Assembly: GCF_024714475.1 (NCBI RefSeq)
Contig: NZ_JAMZMI010000008.1
Location: 124,001 to 188,000 of the forward strand
Length of the DNA: 64,000 nucleotides
DNA from: Marinoscillum sp. MHG1-6
GTDB taxonomy: Bacteria > Bacteroidota > Bacteroidia > Cytophagales > Cyclobacteriaceae
Direction: 5' to 3'
The translations under genes were made by a program, and so were the position numbers. The notes under the pieces are model-generated. The model did no database searches. It was not told where the DNA came from and saw only the letters and a list, made by a program, of their open reading frames with translations. Below, in pieces: positions 8,600-17,503 of this stretch. Numbering within the stretch: position 1 is the stretch's first letter; each line of letters begins with the position of its first letter.

Positions 8600-10002
8600 G
8601 ACTAATATTAGCTTTAACGATAATGGCAGTGGTAATCATCACTGCCTGTAAACCTCAAACTAAAGTGGTGGAAAGAATGGACCCATGGGATCAGCTTGAT
8701 TCTATAATTAGCCAGATTCAGATAACTGATTTTCCTGATAATATCTTTTCAATATTGGATTACGGTGCCGTGGCCGATGATGGACAGAGCGATGCAGAGG
8801 CCATTAAAGCGGCAATTGATTCCTGTAATGCTGCAGGTGGTGGGAAAGTCAAGGTGCCGGCAGGAGTTTATCATACAGGACCGATCTACCTGAAAAGCAA
8901 TGTCAATCTTTATTTGGAGGATAGTGCGGAGCTTCGCTTTTCGACACAGCCGGAAGACTATCTACCATTAGTACATACTCGCTGGGAAGGGGTAGAGTTG
9001 ATGGGCCTGAGTCCTCTGGTATATGCCTATGAGGAAGAAAATATTGCTGTTACGGGAAAGGGAACACTTAATGGACAGGCCAGTAATAACAACTGGTGGC
9101 CATGGTGTGGTGCCGGGTATTATGGGTGGAAAGAAGGAATGACTACTCAGCGGGACGAACAAAACCGACCGAGGCTTTTCAGGATGGGTCAGGATGGAGT
9201 TCCTGTTTCTGATCGTCAATTTGGCGTGGAGTCTGGGCTGAGACCTCAGTTTTTTCAACCCTATAAATGTAACAGGGTGTTAGTAGAAGGAGTGACATTT
9301 ACCAATTCACCCATGTGGATCATGCATCCCACGCTTTGCAATAATGTCATTATTGATGGCGTAAGTGTGATAAGTGCGGGGCCGAATAGTGATGGATGTG
9401 ATCCGGAATCCTCAAAAAATGTATGGATCAAAAACTGCTATTTTGATACGGGAGATGACTGCATCGCCATCAAATCGGGAAGAAATGCAGATGGTAGAAG
9501 GATCGACGTACCGAGTGAAAATATTGTCATCCAAAACTGTGAAATGAAAGATGGGCACGGAGGAGTGGTAATTGGTAGTGAAGCATCGGGAGGAGCCAGG
9601 AATGTCTTTGCCGAGGACTGCTTTATGGACAGTCCCAACCTTGACAGGGCATTGAGGCTGAAGACCAGCTCCGAAAGAGGAGGTATCATAGAGAATGTCT
9701 ACATGAGAAACGTAAAAGTGGGACAGGTAAAAGAAGCTGTTGTCAAGTTCAATATGTTTTACGGCGATCCGGGTGATTTCATTCCTACTATCAGAAATGT
9801 GAGCGTGGAAAACGTAACCGTTTCAAATGGAGGGAAATACGGTATTCTTGTAAAGGGGTACGAAGAATCTCCGGTTAGTAATATTTTTATTAAAGATCTT
9901 ACGATCGATACTGTAGGTCAGGAGTTAAGTCTTGAGAATGTTAAAAACCTGGTATTGGAAAATGTACAGATGAACGGAAGTGCTGTTACTTATACAGATT
10001 AG
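8596..10002 (+). CDS. GH28 polygalacturonase-type glycoside hydrolase (lipoprotein)
   Basis: 468 residues with a lipoprotein signal (Cys about 18). The right-handed parallel beta-helix starts with the SILDYGAVADDG motif typical of GH28. Catalytic signatures are NSDGCD (about 263-268, the NTDG motif), GDDCIAIKSG (about 284-293), GHGGVVIGSE (about 319-328) and RALRLKT (the RxK motif). GH28 enzymes hydrolyse alpha-1,4-galacturonosyl bonds. The surface-exposed or periplasmic location would supply galacturonate to the cytoplasmic enzymes. Exo or endo action, or preference for rhamnogalacturonan, cannot be decided by eye. Confidence 0.92.
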   Translation: MRLILALTIMAVVIITACKPQTKVVERMDPWDQLDSIISQIQITDFPDNIFSILDYGAVADDGQSDAEAIKAAIDSCNAAGGGKVKVPAGVYHTGPIYLKSNVNLYLEDSAELRFSTQPEDYLPLVHTRWEGVELMGLSPLVYAYEEENIAVTGKGTLNGQASNNNWWPWCGAGYYGWKEGMTTQRDEQNRPRLFRMGQDGVPVSDRQFGVESGLRPQFFQPYKCNRVLVEGVTFTNSPMWIMHPTLCNNVIIDGVSVISAGPNSDGCDPESSKNVWIKNCYFDTGDDCIAIKSGRNADGRRIDVPSENIVIQNCEMKDGHGGVVIGSEASGGARNVFAEDCFMDSPNLDRALRLKTSSERGGIIENVYMRNVKVGQVKEAVVKFNMFYGDPGDFIPTIRNVSVENVTVSNGGKYGILVKGYEESPVSNIFIKDLTIDTVGQELSLENVKNLVLENVQMNGSAVTYTD

Positions 10003-10028
10003 GCACTTATCGAAATTTAGGATTAATA

Positions 10029-10688
10029 ATGAATGATATATCGAGTACTGTAGTAAATGAGCATTCTTATGAATGTACCATTACTGTAGACTGCGCTGTT
10101 TTTGGCTTTCAGGATGGTGTGGTAAAGTTGCTGCTGGTTAAGCGATCAGTAGAGCCATTCAAGGATAAATGGATGTTGCCGGGAGGTATCATGGGGCCGG
10201 AAGACTCACTGGAAGAGGCAGTGGGCAAAGTGCTTTATAATTTAACCGACATTGACAATGTGCATTATGAACAACTCAAGGTCTACAGTCGCGTGGATAG
10301 GCACCCAATTAAGCGTGTATTAACGGTGGCGTTCTATGCTTTGGTCAAACCGGAAAATCACCCGGTTATTGCTAAAAAGCATGTGGCGGAAGTCAATTGG
10401 TTTCCTTTGAACGATGTCCCGCAACTGGGCTTCGATCATGATGAAATTTCTAAGGATGCCTGGAGACGGTTGAAGACCAATGTGGAGGAGAAATTCTTGT
10501 TTGGGGAGCTCTTACCGCAACAGTTTACCTTGAAAGAGTTACAAGATCTATATGAAAGTATTATGGGTCAGGAGCTTGATAGACGGAATTTTAGGAAGAA
10601 AATATTGCAGAGTAAGCTCATTAGGAGCACCGGAGTAAAGAAGAAAGGTGTCAAAGGAGGACCGGAACTTTTTGAGATAATTGAGTGA
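10029..10688 (+). CDS. NUDIX-domain transcriptional regulator with winged HTH (AraR/NrtR-like)
   Basis: 219 residues. An N-terminal NUDIX fold (about 15-140) is followed by a winged helix (about 155-219) with the signature LKELQDLYESIMGQELDRRNFRKK, as in NrtR-family regulators and the NUDIX-type AraR of Bacteroides. The Nudix box is degenerate: where catalytic proteins have RExxEExG, this one reads KVLYNLTD. It is therefore probably a ligand sensor and not a hydrolase. It is 26 bp after the GH28 gene and directly before a 19-bp palindrome in front of kduI, making it the obvious candidate to control this locus in response to a uronate or intermediate. Confidence 0.85.
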   Translation: MNDISSTVVNEHSYECTITVDCAVFGFQDGVVKLLLVKRSVEPFKDKWMLPGGIMGPEDSLEEAVGKVLYNLTDIDNVHYEQLKVYSRVDRHPIKRVLTVAFYALVKPENHPVIAKKHVAEVNWFPLNDVPQLGFDHDEISKDAWRRLKTNVEEKFLFGELLPQQFTLKELQDLYESIMGQELDRRNFRKKILQSKLIRSTGVKKKGVKGGPELFEIIE

Positions 10689-10700
10689 TGAACTTTTTGA

Positions 10701-10732
10701 TTTGATCGAAAAGGGATTTCTGCTTACATTTG
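10701..10732 (+). promoter_or_regulatory. Strong Bacteroidota-type promoter of the kduI operon
   Basis: TTTG at 10701-10704 and TACATTTG at 10725-10732 are separated by 20 bp, the expected -33/-7 arrangement. Transcription would start near 10738-10741, immediately before the palindrome at 10745. Confidence 0.65.
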
Positions 10733-10744
10733 CAATCCATTAAA

Positions 10745-10763
10745 CTGTGTAATAATTACACAG
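10745..10763. promoter_or_regulatory. 19-bp perfect palindromic operator before kduI
   Basis: CTGTGTAATAATTACACAG has perfectly complementary 9-bp arms around one central A. It lies just downstream of the predicted start site and 33 bp before the kduI ATG. Position fits a repressor roadblock. The adjacent NUDIX regulator is the most likely ligand. Confidence 0.7.
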
Positions 10764-10796
10764 AAAGAAAAAATAGTTAACCTAAAAACATCCCAA

Positions 10797-11633
10797 ATGA
10801 GCGAGATCAGATTTGGAACTCATCCTAATGATGTCAAAAAATATACGACAGAAGAGCTAAGAGCGCAGTTTTTAATGGAATCAGTCATGGTTCCCGGCGA
10901 TATTACCTGCGTGTATTCCATGCACGATCGTATGATCACTATTGGAGTAGTTCCTACGGCATCAGCCATAGCTCTACCTGCTTACGAAGAGCACACCAAA
11001 GCAGAATATTTTCTTGAAAGAAGAGAGCTGGGCATTATCAATGTTGGAGGAGAAGGTACTGTGAAGGTTGATGGAGAGTCGTTTGACATAGCCAATAAAG
11101 AATGTCTCTACATTGGTAAAGGGAATAAGGAAGTCCTTTTCACAAGTAAGGATGCGGCTAAGCCTGCTGAGTTTTTTATTAACTCATGTCCTGCTCACAA
11201 AGAATACCCTACGGTTAAGGCTACGGAAGGAGATGCAAATAGGGTAGACCTTGGCGCAAAGGAGACTTGTAATGAGCGTACAATCTTACAGTACATTCAT
11301 GAAGGCGGTATTCAGAGTTGCCAGTTAGTTATGGGCTATACCATACTTCATCCGGGTAGCATTTGGAATACTTTCCCGGCACACACACACTACAGAAGAA
11401 TGGAAGTTTACTTCTATTTCGATATGCCTGAAGATCGTTTGGTTATGCACTTTATGGGCGACCCGAATGAAACACGTCACATTGTGATGCGCGATAAGCA
11501 AGCGGTGATTTCACCTGAATGGTCCATTCACTCAGGAGCAGGAACAGGAGCTTACTCATTTATTTGGGCCATGGCCGGAGAAAACAAAGCTTTCACCGAC
11601 ATGGATGGAATTGACTTGAAAACATTCAAATAA
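10797..11633 (+). CDS. kduI: 5-dehydro-4-deoxy-D-glucuronate isomerase
   Basis: 278 residues, the same length as the E. coli enzyme. It isomerises 5-keto-4-deoxyuronate, from unsaturated pectin fragments, to 2,5-diketo-3-deoxygluconate. The cupin metal site is visible: FPAHTHYRRMEVYFYFDM supplies His-x-His and Glu, and the later IHSGAGTG supplies the distal His. First gene after the palindromic operator. Its stop overlaps the next start by one base (TAATG). Confidence 0.96.
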   Translation: MSEIRFGTHPNDVKKYTTEELRAQFLMESVMVPGDITCVYSMHDRMITIGVVPTASAIALPAYEEHTKAEYFLERRELGIINVGGEGTVKVDGESFDIANKECLYIGKGNKEVLFTSKDAAKPAEFFINSCPAHKEYPTVKATEGDANRVDLGAKETCNERTILQYIHEGGIQSCQLVMGYTILHPGSIWNTFPAHTHYRRMEVYFYFDMPEDRLVMHFMGDPNETRHIVMRDKQAVISPEWSIHSGAGTGAYSFIWAMAGENKAFTDMDGIDLKTFK

Positions 11634-12019
11634 TGGCTTTCGAACACTTCGCGCTGAATGTGGAGTCTCCGGTGGAGGTAGCACAATGGTATTGTGACCA
11701 TTTGAGCCTTCATTTAGTTTTTGAACAAAAGGAATCTCCATATATGAGATTTCTGGCAGACGAGACAGAGCGCGTGGTGATGGAATTGTACAATAACCCC
11801 GCTGCACCCATCATGGATCACAATGTGAACCATCCTTTGGTTTTTCATGTGGCTTTTGAATCTTCTGATGCTCAAGCTGATAAAGAAAGACTTGAAAAAG
11901 CAGGTGCGGTTTTCTTTGAAGAAAAGAAACCCGGAGAAGGCACGCATCTGGTGATGATGCGTGATCCTTGGGGAGTCCCACTTCAAATTTGTCAACGAAA
12001 AAATAGATTGAATAAATAA
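11633..12019 (+). CDS. VOC (glyoxalase/bleomycin-resistance fold) protein
   Basis: 128 residues forming one vicinal-oxygen-chelate unit with the FEHFALNV start, the VFHVAFESSDAQADKERLEKAGAV middle and the VMMRDPWGVPLQIC end typical of single-domain VOC proteins. The His in FEHFA and the Glu in VMELYNN are plausible metal ligands. It sits between kduI and kduD with tight spacing (1-bp overlap, then 10 bp), so it is part of the uronate operon. No reaction is known to need it; a metal-dependent isomerase or lyase step on keto-deoxy sugar acids is a guess only. Confidence 0.8.
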   Translation: MAFEHFALNVESPVEVAQWYCDHLSLHLVFEQKESPYMRFLADETERVVMELYNNPAAPIMDHNVNHPLVFHVAFESSDAQADKERLEKAGAVFFEEKKPGEGTHLVMMRDPWGVPLQICQRKNRLNK

Positions 12020-12029
12020 CCCAACGTCG

Positions 12030-12797
12030 ATGATTACAGATTCATTTAGCCTTAAAGGAAAAGTAGCACTGGTAACCGGATGTAAAAGGGGAATAGGGAA
12101 GGCCATGGCTGAGGCACTTGCTGAAGCAGGGGCTGATATCATTGGAGTCTCGGCATCTTTGGAGTTATCCGGTAGTGAAGTGGAAAAATCTATTACTGCG
12201 CTGGGCAGGTCTTTCAAGGCCTACCAATGTGATTTCTCGGACCGTAAATCTCTTCACGCTTTCATCAAAAAAGCTAAAGCAGAAAACCCGGTAGTTGATA
12301 TTTTGATCAACAATGCTGGAACCATTTTGAGGAAACCGGCAGCGGAGCATCCGGATGAATATTGGGATCAGGTGATCGAGGTCAACCTTAATTCACAGTT
12401 TGTGTTATCTAGAGAATTTGGCAAAGAGATGGTGGCCAGAGGTTCTGGTAAGATCATTTTCACGGCGTCACTTCTTACTTTCCAGGGAGGAATCACGGTT
12501 CCGGGCTATGCCGCAAGTAAAGGGGCTATTGGTCAGCTGACCATGGCACTTTCCAATGAATGGGCTGGTAAAGGGGTCAATGTCAATGCGATCGCTCCCG
12601 GATATATTGCTACAGATAATACGCAGGCGCTAAGGGAGGATGAGGATCGTAGTACCTCAATTTTGGCTAGAATTCCGCAAGGAAGATGGGGAAAACCAGA
12701 GGACTTTAAAGGGCCGACGGTGTTTCTTGCAAGCGATGCCTCGAGTTATATGAATGGCCACGTAATGGTAGTAGATGGTGGCTGGATGGGCCGTTAA
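12030..12797 (+). CDS. kduD: 2-deoxy-D-gluconate 3-dehydrogenase / 2,5-diketo-3-deoxygluconate reductase
   Basis: 255-residue classical SDR with the cofactor motif TGCKRGIG (about 16-23), NNAG (about 93-96), catalytic Ser in TASLLTF, YAASKGA (Tyr and Lys) and a C-terminal VVDGGWMGR typical of KduD. It reduces 2,5-diketo-3-deoxygluconate to 2-keto-3-deoxygluconate, the step after KduI. The length matches the E. coli protein (253). Confidence 0.93.
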   Translation: MITDSFSLKGKVALVTGCKRGIGKAMAEALAEAGADIIGVSASLELSGSEVEKSITALGRSFKAYQCDFSDRKSLHAFIKKAKAENPVVDILINNAGTILRKPAAEHPDEYWDQVIEVNLNSQFVLSREFGKEMVARGSGKIIFTASLLTFQGGITVPGYAASKGAIGQLTMALSNEWAGKGVNVNAIAPGYIATDNTQALREDEDRSTSILARIPQGRWGKPEDFKGPTVFLASDASSYMNGHVMVVDGGWMGR

Positions 12798-12824
12798 TAG
12801 AAGCGAACAACATTAGAAAAAATT

Positions 12825-14222
12825 ATGAAAAAGTTTTTAGGTGACGATTTTTTGCTAACGAATAAGACAGCAGAAAAGCTATATCACGATCATGCGGCTA
12901 AAATGCCGATCATCGATTATCATAATCACCTGCCCCCAAAAGATATCCAGGGAAAAAGGGTTTTCAATAACATCACCGAGGCATGGTTAGAAGGGGACCA
13001 TTATAAGTGGAGAGCGATGCGTACCAATGCAGTCGATGAGAAGTACGTGACAGGAGATGCCAGCCCGGAAGAAAAATTTCAGAAATGGGCTGAGACGGTT
13101 CCTTACACTTTAAAGAACCCACTTTATCACTGGACTCACCTTGAGCTAAAAAGATATTTTGGTATTGATACCATCTTAAATGGTAATACTGGTATGGAAA
13201 TATATCAGGAGGCGTCATCTCAATTGAAGAAGGCTGAGAACTCTTGTCCGGAGTTACTTAAGAAGATGAATGTGGAAGTTGTTTGTACGACGGACGATCC
13301 AGTGGATACGCTCGAATTCCACCAAACTTTTAAAGATTCATCTCTTTCAATGTATCCGGCTTTTCGTCCTGATAAAATATATGCAATCGATAACGCCGAT
13401 TCATATAAAGATTATCTAAAGACCCTGTCAGGAGTGGTTGGCTTTGAAATCAGAAGTTTTGATGATCTGATGAATGCCGCTCAAAACCGCATCGATTTCT
13501 TTCATGAAAATGGTGGTAGACTTTCTGATCATGGTCTGGAGCAGTTGTACGATGTGAAATACAGCATCTCAAATGCTTCGCAGACTTTTACAGACTTTAT
13601 GGTAGGTAAAGAGCTGACGACAGAAGCTATTCAGGTATTTAAGATGAGCGTGTTGTTTGAGTTGTCAAAAATGTACAATGAAAAGGGCTGGACACAGCAA
13701 TTTCATCTTGGAGCCATAAGAAATAATAATGCCCACATGATGAAGTTGTTGGGGCCGGATACAGGGTTTGACTCGATTGGAGATTTCTCTCAGATTAAGG
13801 CGCTAAGTAAGTTTTTAGGTTCCCTGGAGGATAAACTGACAAAAACCATCCTTTATAACTTGAATCCTGCTGACAACGAGGCTTTTGCTACGATGATCGG
13901 TAACTTCAATGTGCACAGTACGGTTCCTGGTAAAATTCAGTGGGGATCAGGTTGGTGGTTTCTTGATCAGAAAGATGGCATGGAAAAACAAATGACTGCC
14001 CTTGGCAACCTTGGCCTGCTAAGCCGATTCGTGGGTATGCTAACTGATAGTCGAAGCTTTTTGTCATTCCCACGTCATGAGTATTTCAGAAGAATACTTT
14101 GTAACCTTATTGGTACAGATGTGGAGAATGGAGAGATTCCGAATGACCTTGATCTACTTGGCAAAACGGTTGAAGATATCTGCTACAATAACGCCAGGAA
14201 TTACTTTGAATTTGGAAAATAA
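12825..14222 (+). CDS. uxaC: Uronate isomerase
   Basis: 465 residues (E. coli about 470) of the amidohydrolase superfamily. The metal-binding DYHNHLPPKDI motif is near residue 26, and QFHLGAIRNNN, the SVLFELSKMYNEKGW helix and GIGDFSQ-like segments follow. It interconverts galacturonate and tagaturonate, and glucuronate and fructuronate. It sits 27 bp after kduD. No uxuA/uxuB appears in the window, so the galacturonate branch (UxaB/UxaA) is the one encoded here. Confidence 0.96.
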   Translation: MKKFLGDDFLLTNKTAEKLYHDHAAKMPIIDYHNHLPPKDIQGKRVFNNITEAWLEGDHYKWRAMRTNAVDEKYVTGDASPEEKFQKWAETVPYTLKNPLYHWTHLELKRYFGIDTILNGNTGMEIYQEASSQLKKAENSCPELLKKMNVEVVCTTDDPVDTLEFHQTFKDSSLSMYPAFRPDKIYAIDNADSYKDYLKTLSGVVGFEIRSFDDLMNAAQNRIDFFHENGGRLSDHGLEQLYDVKYSISNASQTFTDFMVGKELTTEAIQVFKMSVLFELSKMYNEKGWTQQFHLGAIRNNNAHMMKLLGPDTGFDSIGDFSQIKALSKFLGSLEDKLTKTILYNLNPADNEAFATMIGNFNVHSTVPGKIQWGSGWWFLDQKDGMEKQMTALGNLGLLSRFVGMLTDSRSFLSFPRHEYFRRILCNLIGTDVENGEIPNDLDLLGKTVEDICYNNARNYFEFGK

Positions 14223-14257
14223 TTAACTGATTATAAGACCTAATATTTGATAATAAG

Positions 14258-15307
14258 ATGAGTAAAAAAGTGGTAACCTTCGGAGAGATCATGTTGAGAC
14301 TGGCTCCTGAGGGATTTTTGAGATTTTCTCAAGCTAGTTCTTTTGATGTAGTTTACGGAGGAGGAGAGTCTAACGTGGCTGTTTCCCTTGCGAACTATGG
14401 TGTGCCGGTAGATTTCGTAACCCGACTTCCAAAAAATGATATTGGAGAGTGTGCCATGATGGAAATGCGTAAGCGTGGTGTCAACACTGAAAACATTGTT
14501 TGGGGTGGTGATAGACTGGGTATTTATTTCCTTGAGACCGGAGCTGTTTCTCGTGGTAGTAAGGTAGTTTATGACAGAGCTCATTCGGCAATGTCAGAAA
14601 TTCAACCGGGTATGGTTGATTGGAAAAAAGTATTTGAAGGTGCAACCTGGTTTCACTGGACCGGTATCACCCCTGCGATCTCTCAAAGTTCGGCAGATGC
14701 TTGTCTGGAAGCGGTAAAAGCAGCCAGCGATTTGGGATTGACCATTTCTACTGATCTTAACTATCGTGCTAAGCTTTGGAAGTATTGCACAGCGGAGAAG
14801 AGAGAAGAGATCATGACCGAGCTTACTTCTTATTGTGATATCGTATTGGGCAACGAAGAAGATGCAGAGATGCACTTCCATATCAAGCCTGAAGGTATCA
14901 GTGTACAAACTGAAGGTCACAATGTAAAGGCTGAAGCTTTCCTTTCTGTTTGTCAGCAGATGATGAAGAAATTCCCTAAAGCGAAGAAGGTGATTACCAC
15001 GCTTAGAGGTTCTATATCAGCATCACACAACACGTGGGCCGGAGTGCTTTATGATGGTTCTAAAATGTACGAGACCCGTCAGTACCAAATCACTGACATC
15101 GTTGATAGAGTAGGTGGTGGAGACTCCTTTATGGGTGGATTGATCTACGGATTATTGAAGTATCCTGAAGATGATCAGAACGCACTTGACTTTGCAGTGG
15201 CAGCTTCATGCTTGAAGCATACCATCAAAGGAGATGCTAACCTGGTGACTGTATCTGAAGTAGAGAAACTAATGGGCGGAGATGCATCCGGCCGAGTGGC
15301 AAGATAA
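14258..15307 (+). CDS. kdgK: 2-keto-3-deoxygluconate kinase (PfkB family)
   Basis: 349 residues. The N-terminal GEIMLRLAPEG and YGGGESNVAVSLANYG motif bind sugar. The C-terminal anion-hole motif is DRVGGGDSFMGGL (about 285-297), where GGGD replaces the usual GAGD with the catalytic Asp kept. It phosphorylates KDG to KDPG. It is the 35-bp-spaced successor of uxaC, and a hairpin follows before kdgA. Confidence 0.92.
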   Translation: MSKKVVTFGEIMLRLAPEGFLRFSQASSFDVVYGGGESNVAVSLANYGVPVDFVTRLPKNDIGECAMMEMRKRGVNTENIVWGGDRLGIYFLETGAVSRGSKVVYDRAHSAMSEIQPGMVDWKKVFEGATWFHWTGITPAISQSSADACLEAVKAASDLGLTISTDLNYRAKLWKYCTAEKREEIMTELTSYCDIVLGNEEDAEMHFHIKPEGISVQTEGHNVKAEAFLSVCQQMMKKFPKAKKVITTLRGSISASHNTWAGVLYDGSKMYETRQYQITDIVDRVGGGDSFMGGLIYGLLKYPEDDQNALDFAVAASCLKHTIKGDANLVTVSEVEKLMGGDASGRVAR

Positions 15308-15323
15308 TTTATTAGTTGTTAAG

Positions 15324-15354
15324 ATGTCCTTCACTTAGGTGGAGGGCATTTTTT
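15324..15354 (+). terminator. Intra-operon terminator-like hairpin
   Basis: ATGTCCTTCAC pairs with GTGGAGGGCAT (11 bp, two G-U pairs) around TTAG, followed by six T. It separates kdgK from kdgA and could reduce transcription into the aldolase-TRAP genes or protect the upstream mRNA 3' end. Confidence 0.7.
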
Positions 15355-15382
15355 ATATTTTAGACTTTAATAAAGAAACAAA

Positions 15383-16054
15383 ATGGCAAGATTCAGCCGA
15401 ATAGATGTAGCGATCGCTATGAAGGAAACAGGTATGGTACCTGTATTCTACAATAAGGACATTGAATTGTGTAAAGGTGTAATAGAGGCATGTTACAAAG
15501 GTGGTGTGCGTGTTTTCGAGTTCACCAACCGTGGAGACTTCGCTCATGAGGTATTCGCTGAGCTGGTCAAATGGTCAGAAAAGGCCTGCCCTGAGATGAT
15601 CATGGGTGTAGGTTCAGTAATTGATGGCCCTACAACAGCATTGTATCTTCAGCTTGGTTCCAACTTCATCGTTTCACCGATTGTGGATGAAGAGATGGCT
15701 AAGATGTGTAATAAAAGAAAAGTGGCATGGAGCCCCGGATGTGGATCAGTTACAGAAATTGTAAAAGCACACGAACTGGGTTCGGAGGTCGTTAAAATAT
15801 TCCCTGGATCACAGGTTGGGGGACCAGCATTCGTGAAAGCAGTAAAAGGACCTTTCCCTTACGCGAGCATCATGCCTACCGGAGGAGTGTCTCCGGATGA
15901 AGCTAACCTCAAAGGATGGATCGAAGCGGGCGTGCATTGTGTAGGTATGGGATCACAATTGTTCCCTAAGGAGGTGCTTGCTAATAAAGATTTTGACTAT
16001 ATCACCAATAAGTGCGCTGAAGCAATTTCAATTATCAAAAAACTGAGAGAATAA
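15383..16054 (+). CDS. kdgA: KDPG / 4-hydroxy-2-oxoglutarate aldolase
   Basis: 223 residues, class I aldolase fold of the Eda family. The segments GMVPVFYNKD, the Glu-bearing VFEFTNRG, the SPGCGSVTEI stretch and the KIFPGSQVGG motif place the Schiff-base lysine and phosphate-binding loop as in Eda; PTGGVSPDEANL is the second phosphate loop. It splits KDPG to pyruvate and glyceraldehyde-3-phosphate, the last step of the pathway. It is 2 bp upstream of dctP. Confidence 0.93.
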   Translation: MARFSRIDVAIAMKETGMVPVFYNKDIELCKGVIEACYKGGVRVFEFTNRGDFAHEVFAELVKWSEKACPEMIMGVGSVIDGPTTALYLQLGSNFIVSPIVDEEMAKMCNKRKVAWSPGCGSVTEIVKAHELGSEVVKIFPGSQVGGPAFVKAVKGPFPYASIMPTGGVSPDEANLKGWIEAGVHCVGMGSQLFPKEVLANKDFDYITNKCAEAISIIKKLRE

Positions 16055-16056
16055 AC

Positions 16057-17049
16057 TTGAGACGACTTAACCCAATATTGATAACCCTGATGATCCTCTT
16101 TTTTACCGATTGTGCTGGTAAGAAGGAGGTGAAAGTGCTGAAACTGGCTCATGGCCTCGATATTTCTCACCCTGTACATAAAGGAATGGAGTACATGGCT
16201 GACCTCCTGGCAGAAAAATCAGGAGGTAAACTGACTATCGAAATTTACCCGAGCGGTCAGCTCGGTAATGAGCGTGAATCCCTTGAACTACTTCAGATAG
16301 GAAGTTTGGCGATTACCAAAGTTTCGGCATCTGTGATGGAAAACTTTGCTCCTAATTTCAAGGTGCTCGGGCTTCCTTATATTTTCAGAAATAAGGAGCA
16401 TATGTATGGTGTGCTTGATGGTCCAATTGGTCAGAATCTTTTGATTGAGGGAGAAGATTTTCGCTTAAGAGGGCTGTGTTATTACGATGCAGGGAGCAGA
16501 AGTTTCTATACGAAGGACAGACCTATTGAGTCCCCAACTGATCTTTCAGGATTGAAAATCAGGGTAATGAAAAGTAAAACAGCCATGAATATGGTTGAAG
16601 CGCTTGGGGGATCACCTACACCGATTTCATTCGGCGAGTTGTATTCTGCTTTACAGCAAGGAGTTGTTGATGGAGCCGAGAATAATCCTCCCAGTTTCTA
16701 CTTCTCAAGACATTATGAAGTTTGTAAATACTATTCACTTGATGAGCATACTTCAGTTCCTGATGTCTTGTTGATCAGTACAGAATGGTGGAATGCATTG
16801 ACAGATCAACAGAAAAAATGGTTGAAGGAGGCTGCGGATGAATCTGTCATTTATCAAAGAAAGCTATGGGAAGAATCTGAAGCTGAGTCTTTGAAAGCCG
16901 TTCAGGAAGCAGGAGTAACAATTCTTAGACCGGATAAAAGTCTATTTGCGGAAAAAGCCGAATCTGTACTTGAAGAGTACAAGGACGACCCTGTGAAATA
17001 CGAATTGATTAAACAAATCAAATTTCAGAAAGATGAGAGCAATAATTGA
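16057..17049 (+). CDS. dctP: TRAP transporter solute-binding protein
   Basis: 330 residues. The start is TTG at 16057, 2 bp after kdgA; no upstream ATG fits. An N-terminal hydrophobic segment ends in FFTDCAG, so it may be a lipoprotein rather than a free periplasmic protein. The DctP fold is clear, with LKLAHG, the conserved arginine of LSGLKIRVM that binds the ligand carboxylate, and QQGVVDGAENNPPSFYFSRHYEV. Linkage to uronate genes suggests uptake of galacturonate or a related uronate. It overlaps dctQ by 17 bp. Confidence 0.92.
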   Translation: MRRLNPILITLMILFFTDCAGKKEVKVLKLAHGLDISHPVHKGMEYMADLLAEKSGGKLTIEIYPSGQLGNERESLELLQIGSLAITKVSASVMENFAPNFKVLGLPYIFRNKEHMYGVLDGPIGQNLLIEGEDFRLRGLCYYDAGSRSFYTKDRPIESPTDLSGLKIRVMKSKTAMNMVEALGGSPTPISFGELYSALQQGVVDGAENNPPSFYFSRHYEVCKYYSLDEHTSVPDVLLISTEWWNALTDQQKKWLKEAADESVIYQRKLWEESEAESLKAVQEAGVTILRPDKSLFAEKAESVLEEYKDDPVKYELIKQIKFQKDESNN

Positions 17050-17503
17050 TAATATACTATCCAAAATGCTCGTCTTCTTGATGGGGATTATGGTGATCAA
17101 CGTGCTGTGGCAAGTGGCCTCCAGGTATCTGGTAGGATCACCCAGTACATTTACAGATGAGCTTGCCGGATTTCTTCTGATATGGGTTGGCTTGCTGGGA
17201 GCGGGCTATGGTACAGGTCAGGGTCTTCACCTGGCAATAGATATTCTTCCAAATGCTGTAGAGGGGAAAAAGAAAGAAATTCTTGATTATGTGATCAACG
17301 GATTTGTTGCCTTGTTTGCCTTGATGGTTATGGTGATCGGGGGTGCGCGACTTGTATTTCTAACCCTTGATCTGGAGCAGCTGTCTTCAGCATTGGAAAT
17401 TCCGCTTGGCTATGTCTACCTGGTCGTTCCGTTGAGTGGTGCGGTCATGGTTTATTACAGTATTCATAACATCATAAAAGGATTGAAAGATGGCAGTAAC
17501 TGA
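17033..17503 (+). CDS. dctQ: TRAP transporter small permease
   Basis: 156 residues with four predicted membrane helices. The family motifs NVLWQVASRYLVGSPSTFTDELAGFLLIWVGLLGAGYGTGQGLHLAIDIL are placed as in DctQ (listed here as positions 23-72). It overlaps both partners, dctP by 17 bp and dctM by 14 bp, so the three are translationally coupled. Its job is to bridge the binding protein and the large permease. Confidence 0.92.
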   Translation: MRAIIDNILSKMLVFLMGIMVINVLWQVASRYLVGSPSTFTDELAGFLLIWVGLLGAGYGTGQGLHLAIDILPNAVEGKKKEILDYVINGFVALFALMVMVIGGARLVFLTLDLEQLSSALEIPLGYVYLVVPLSGAVMVYYSIHNIIKGLKDGSN

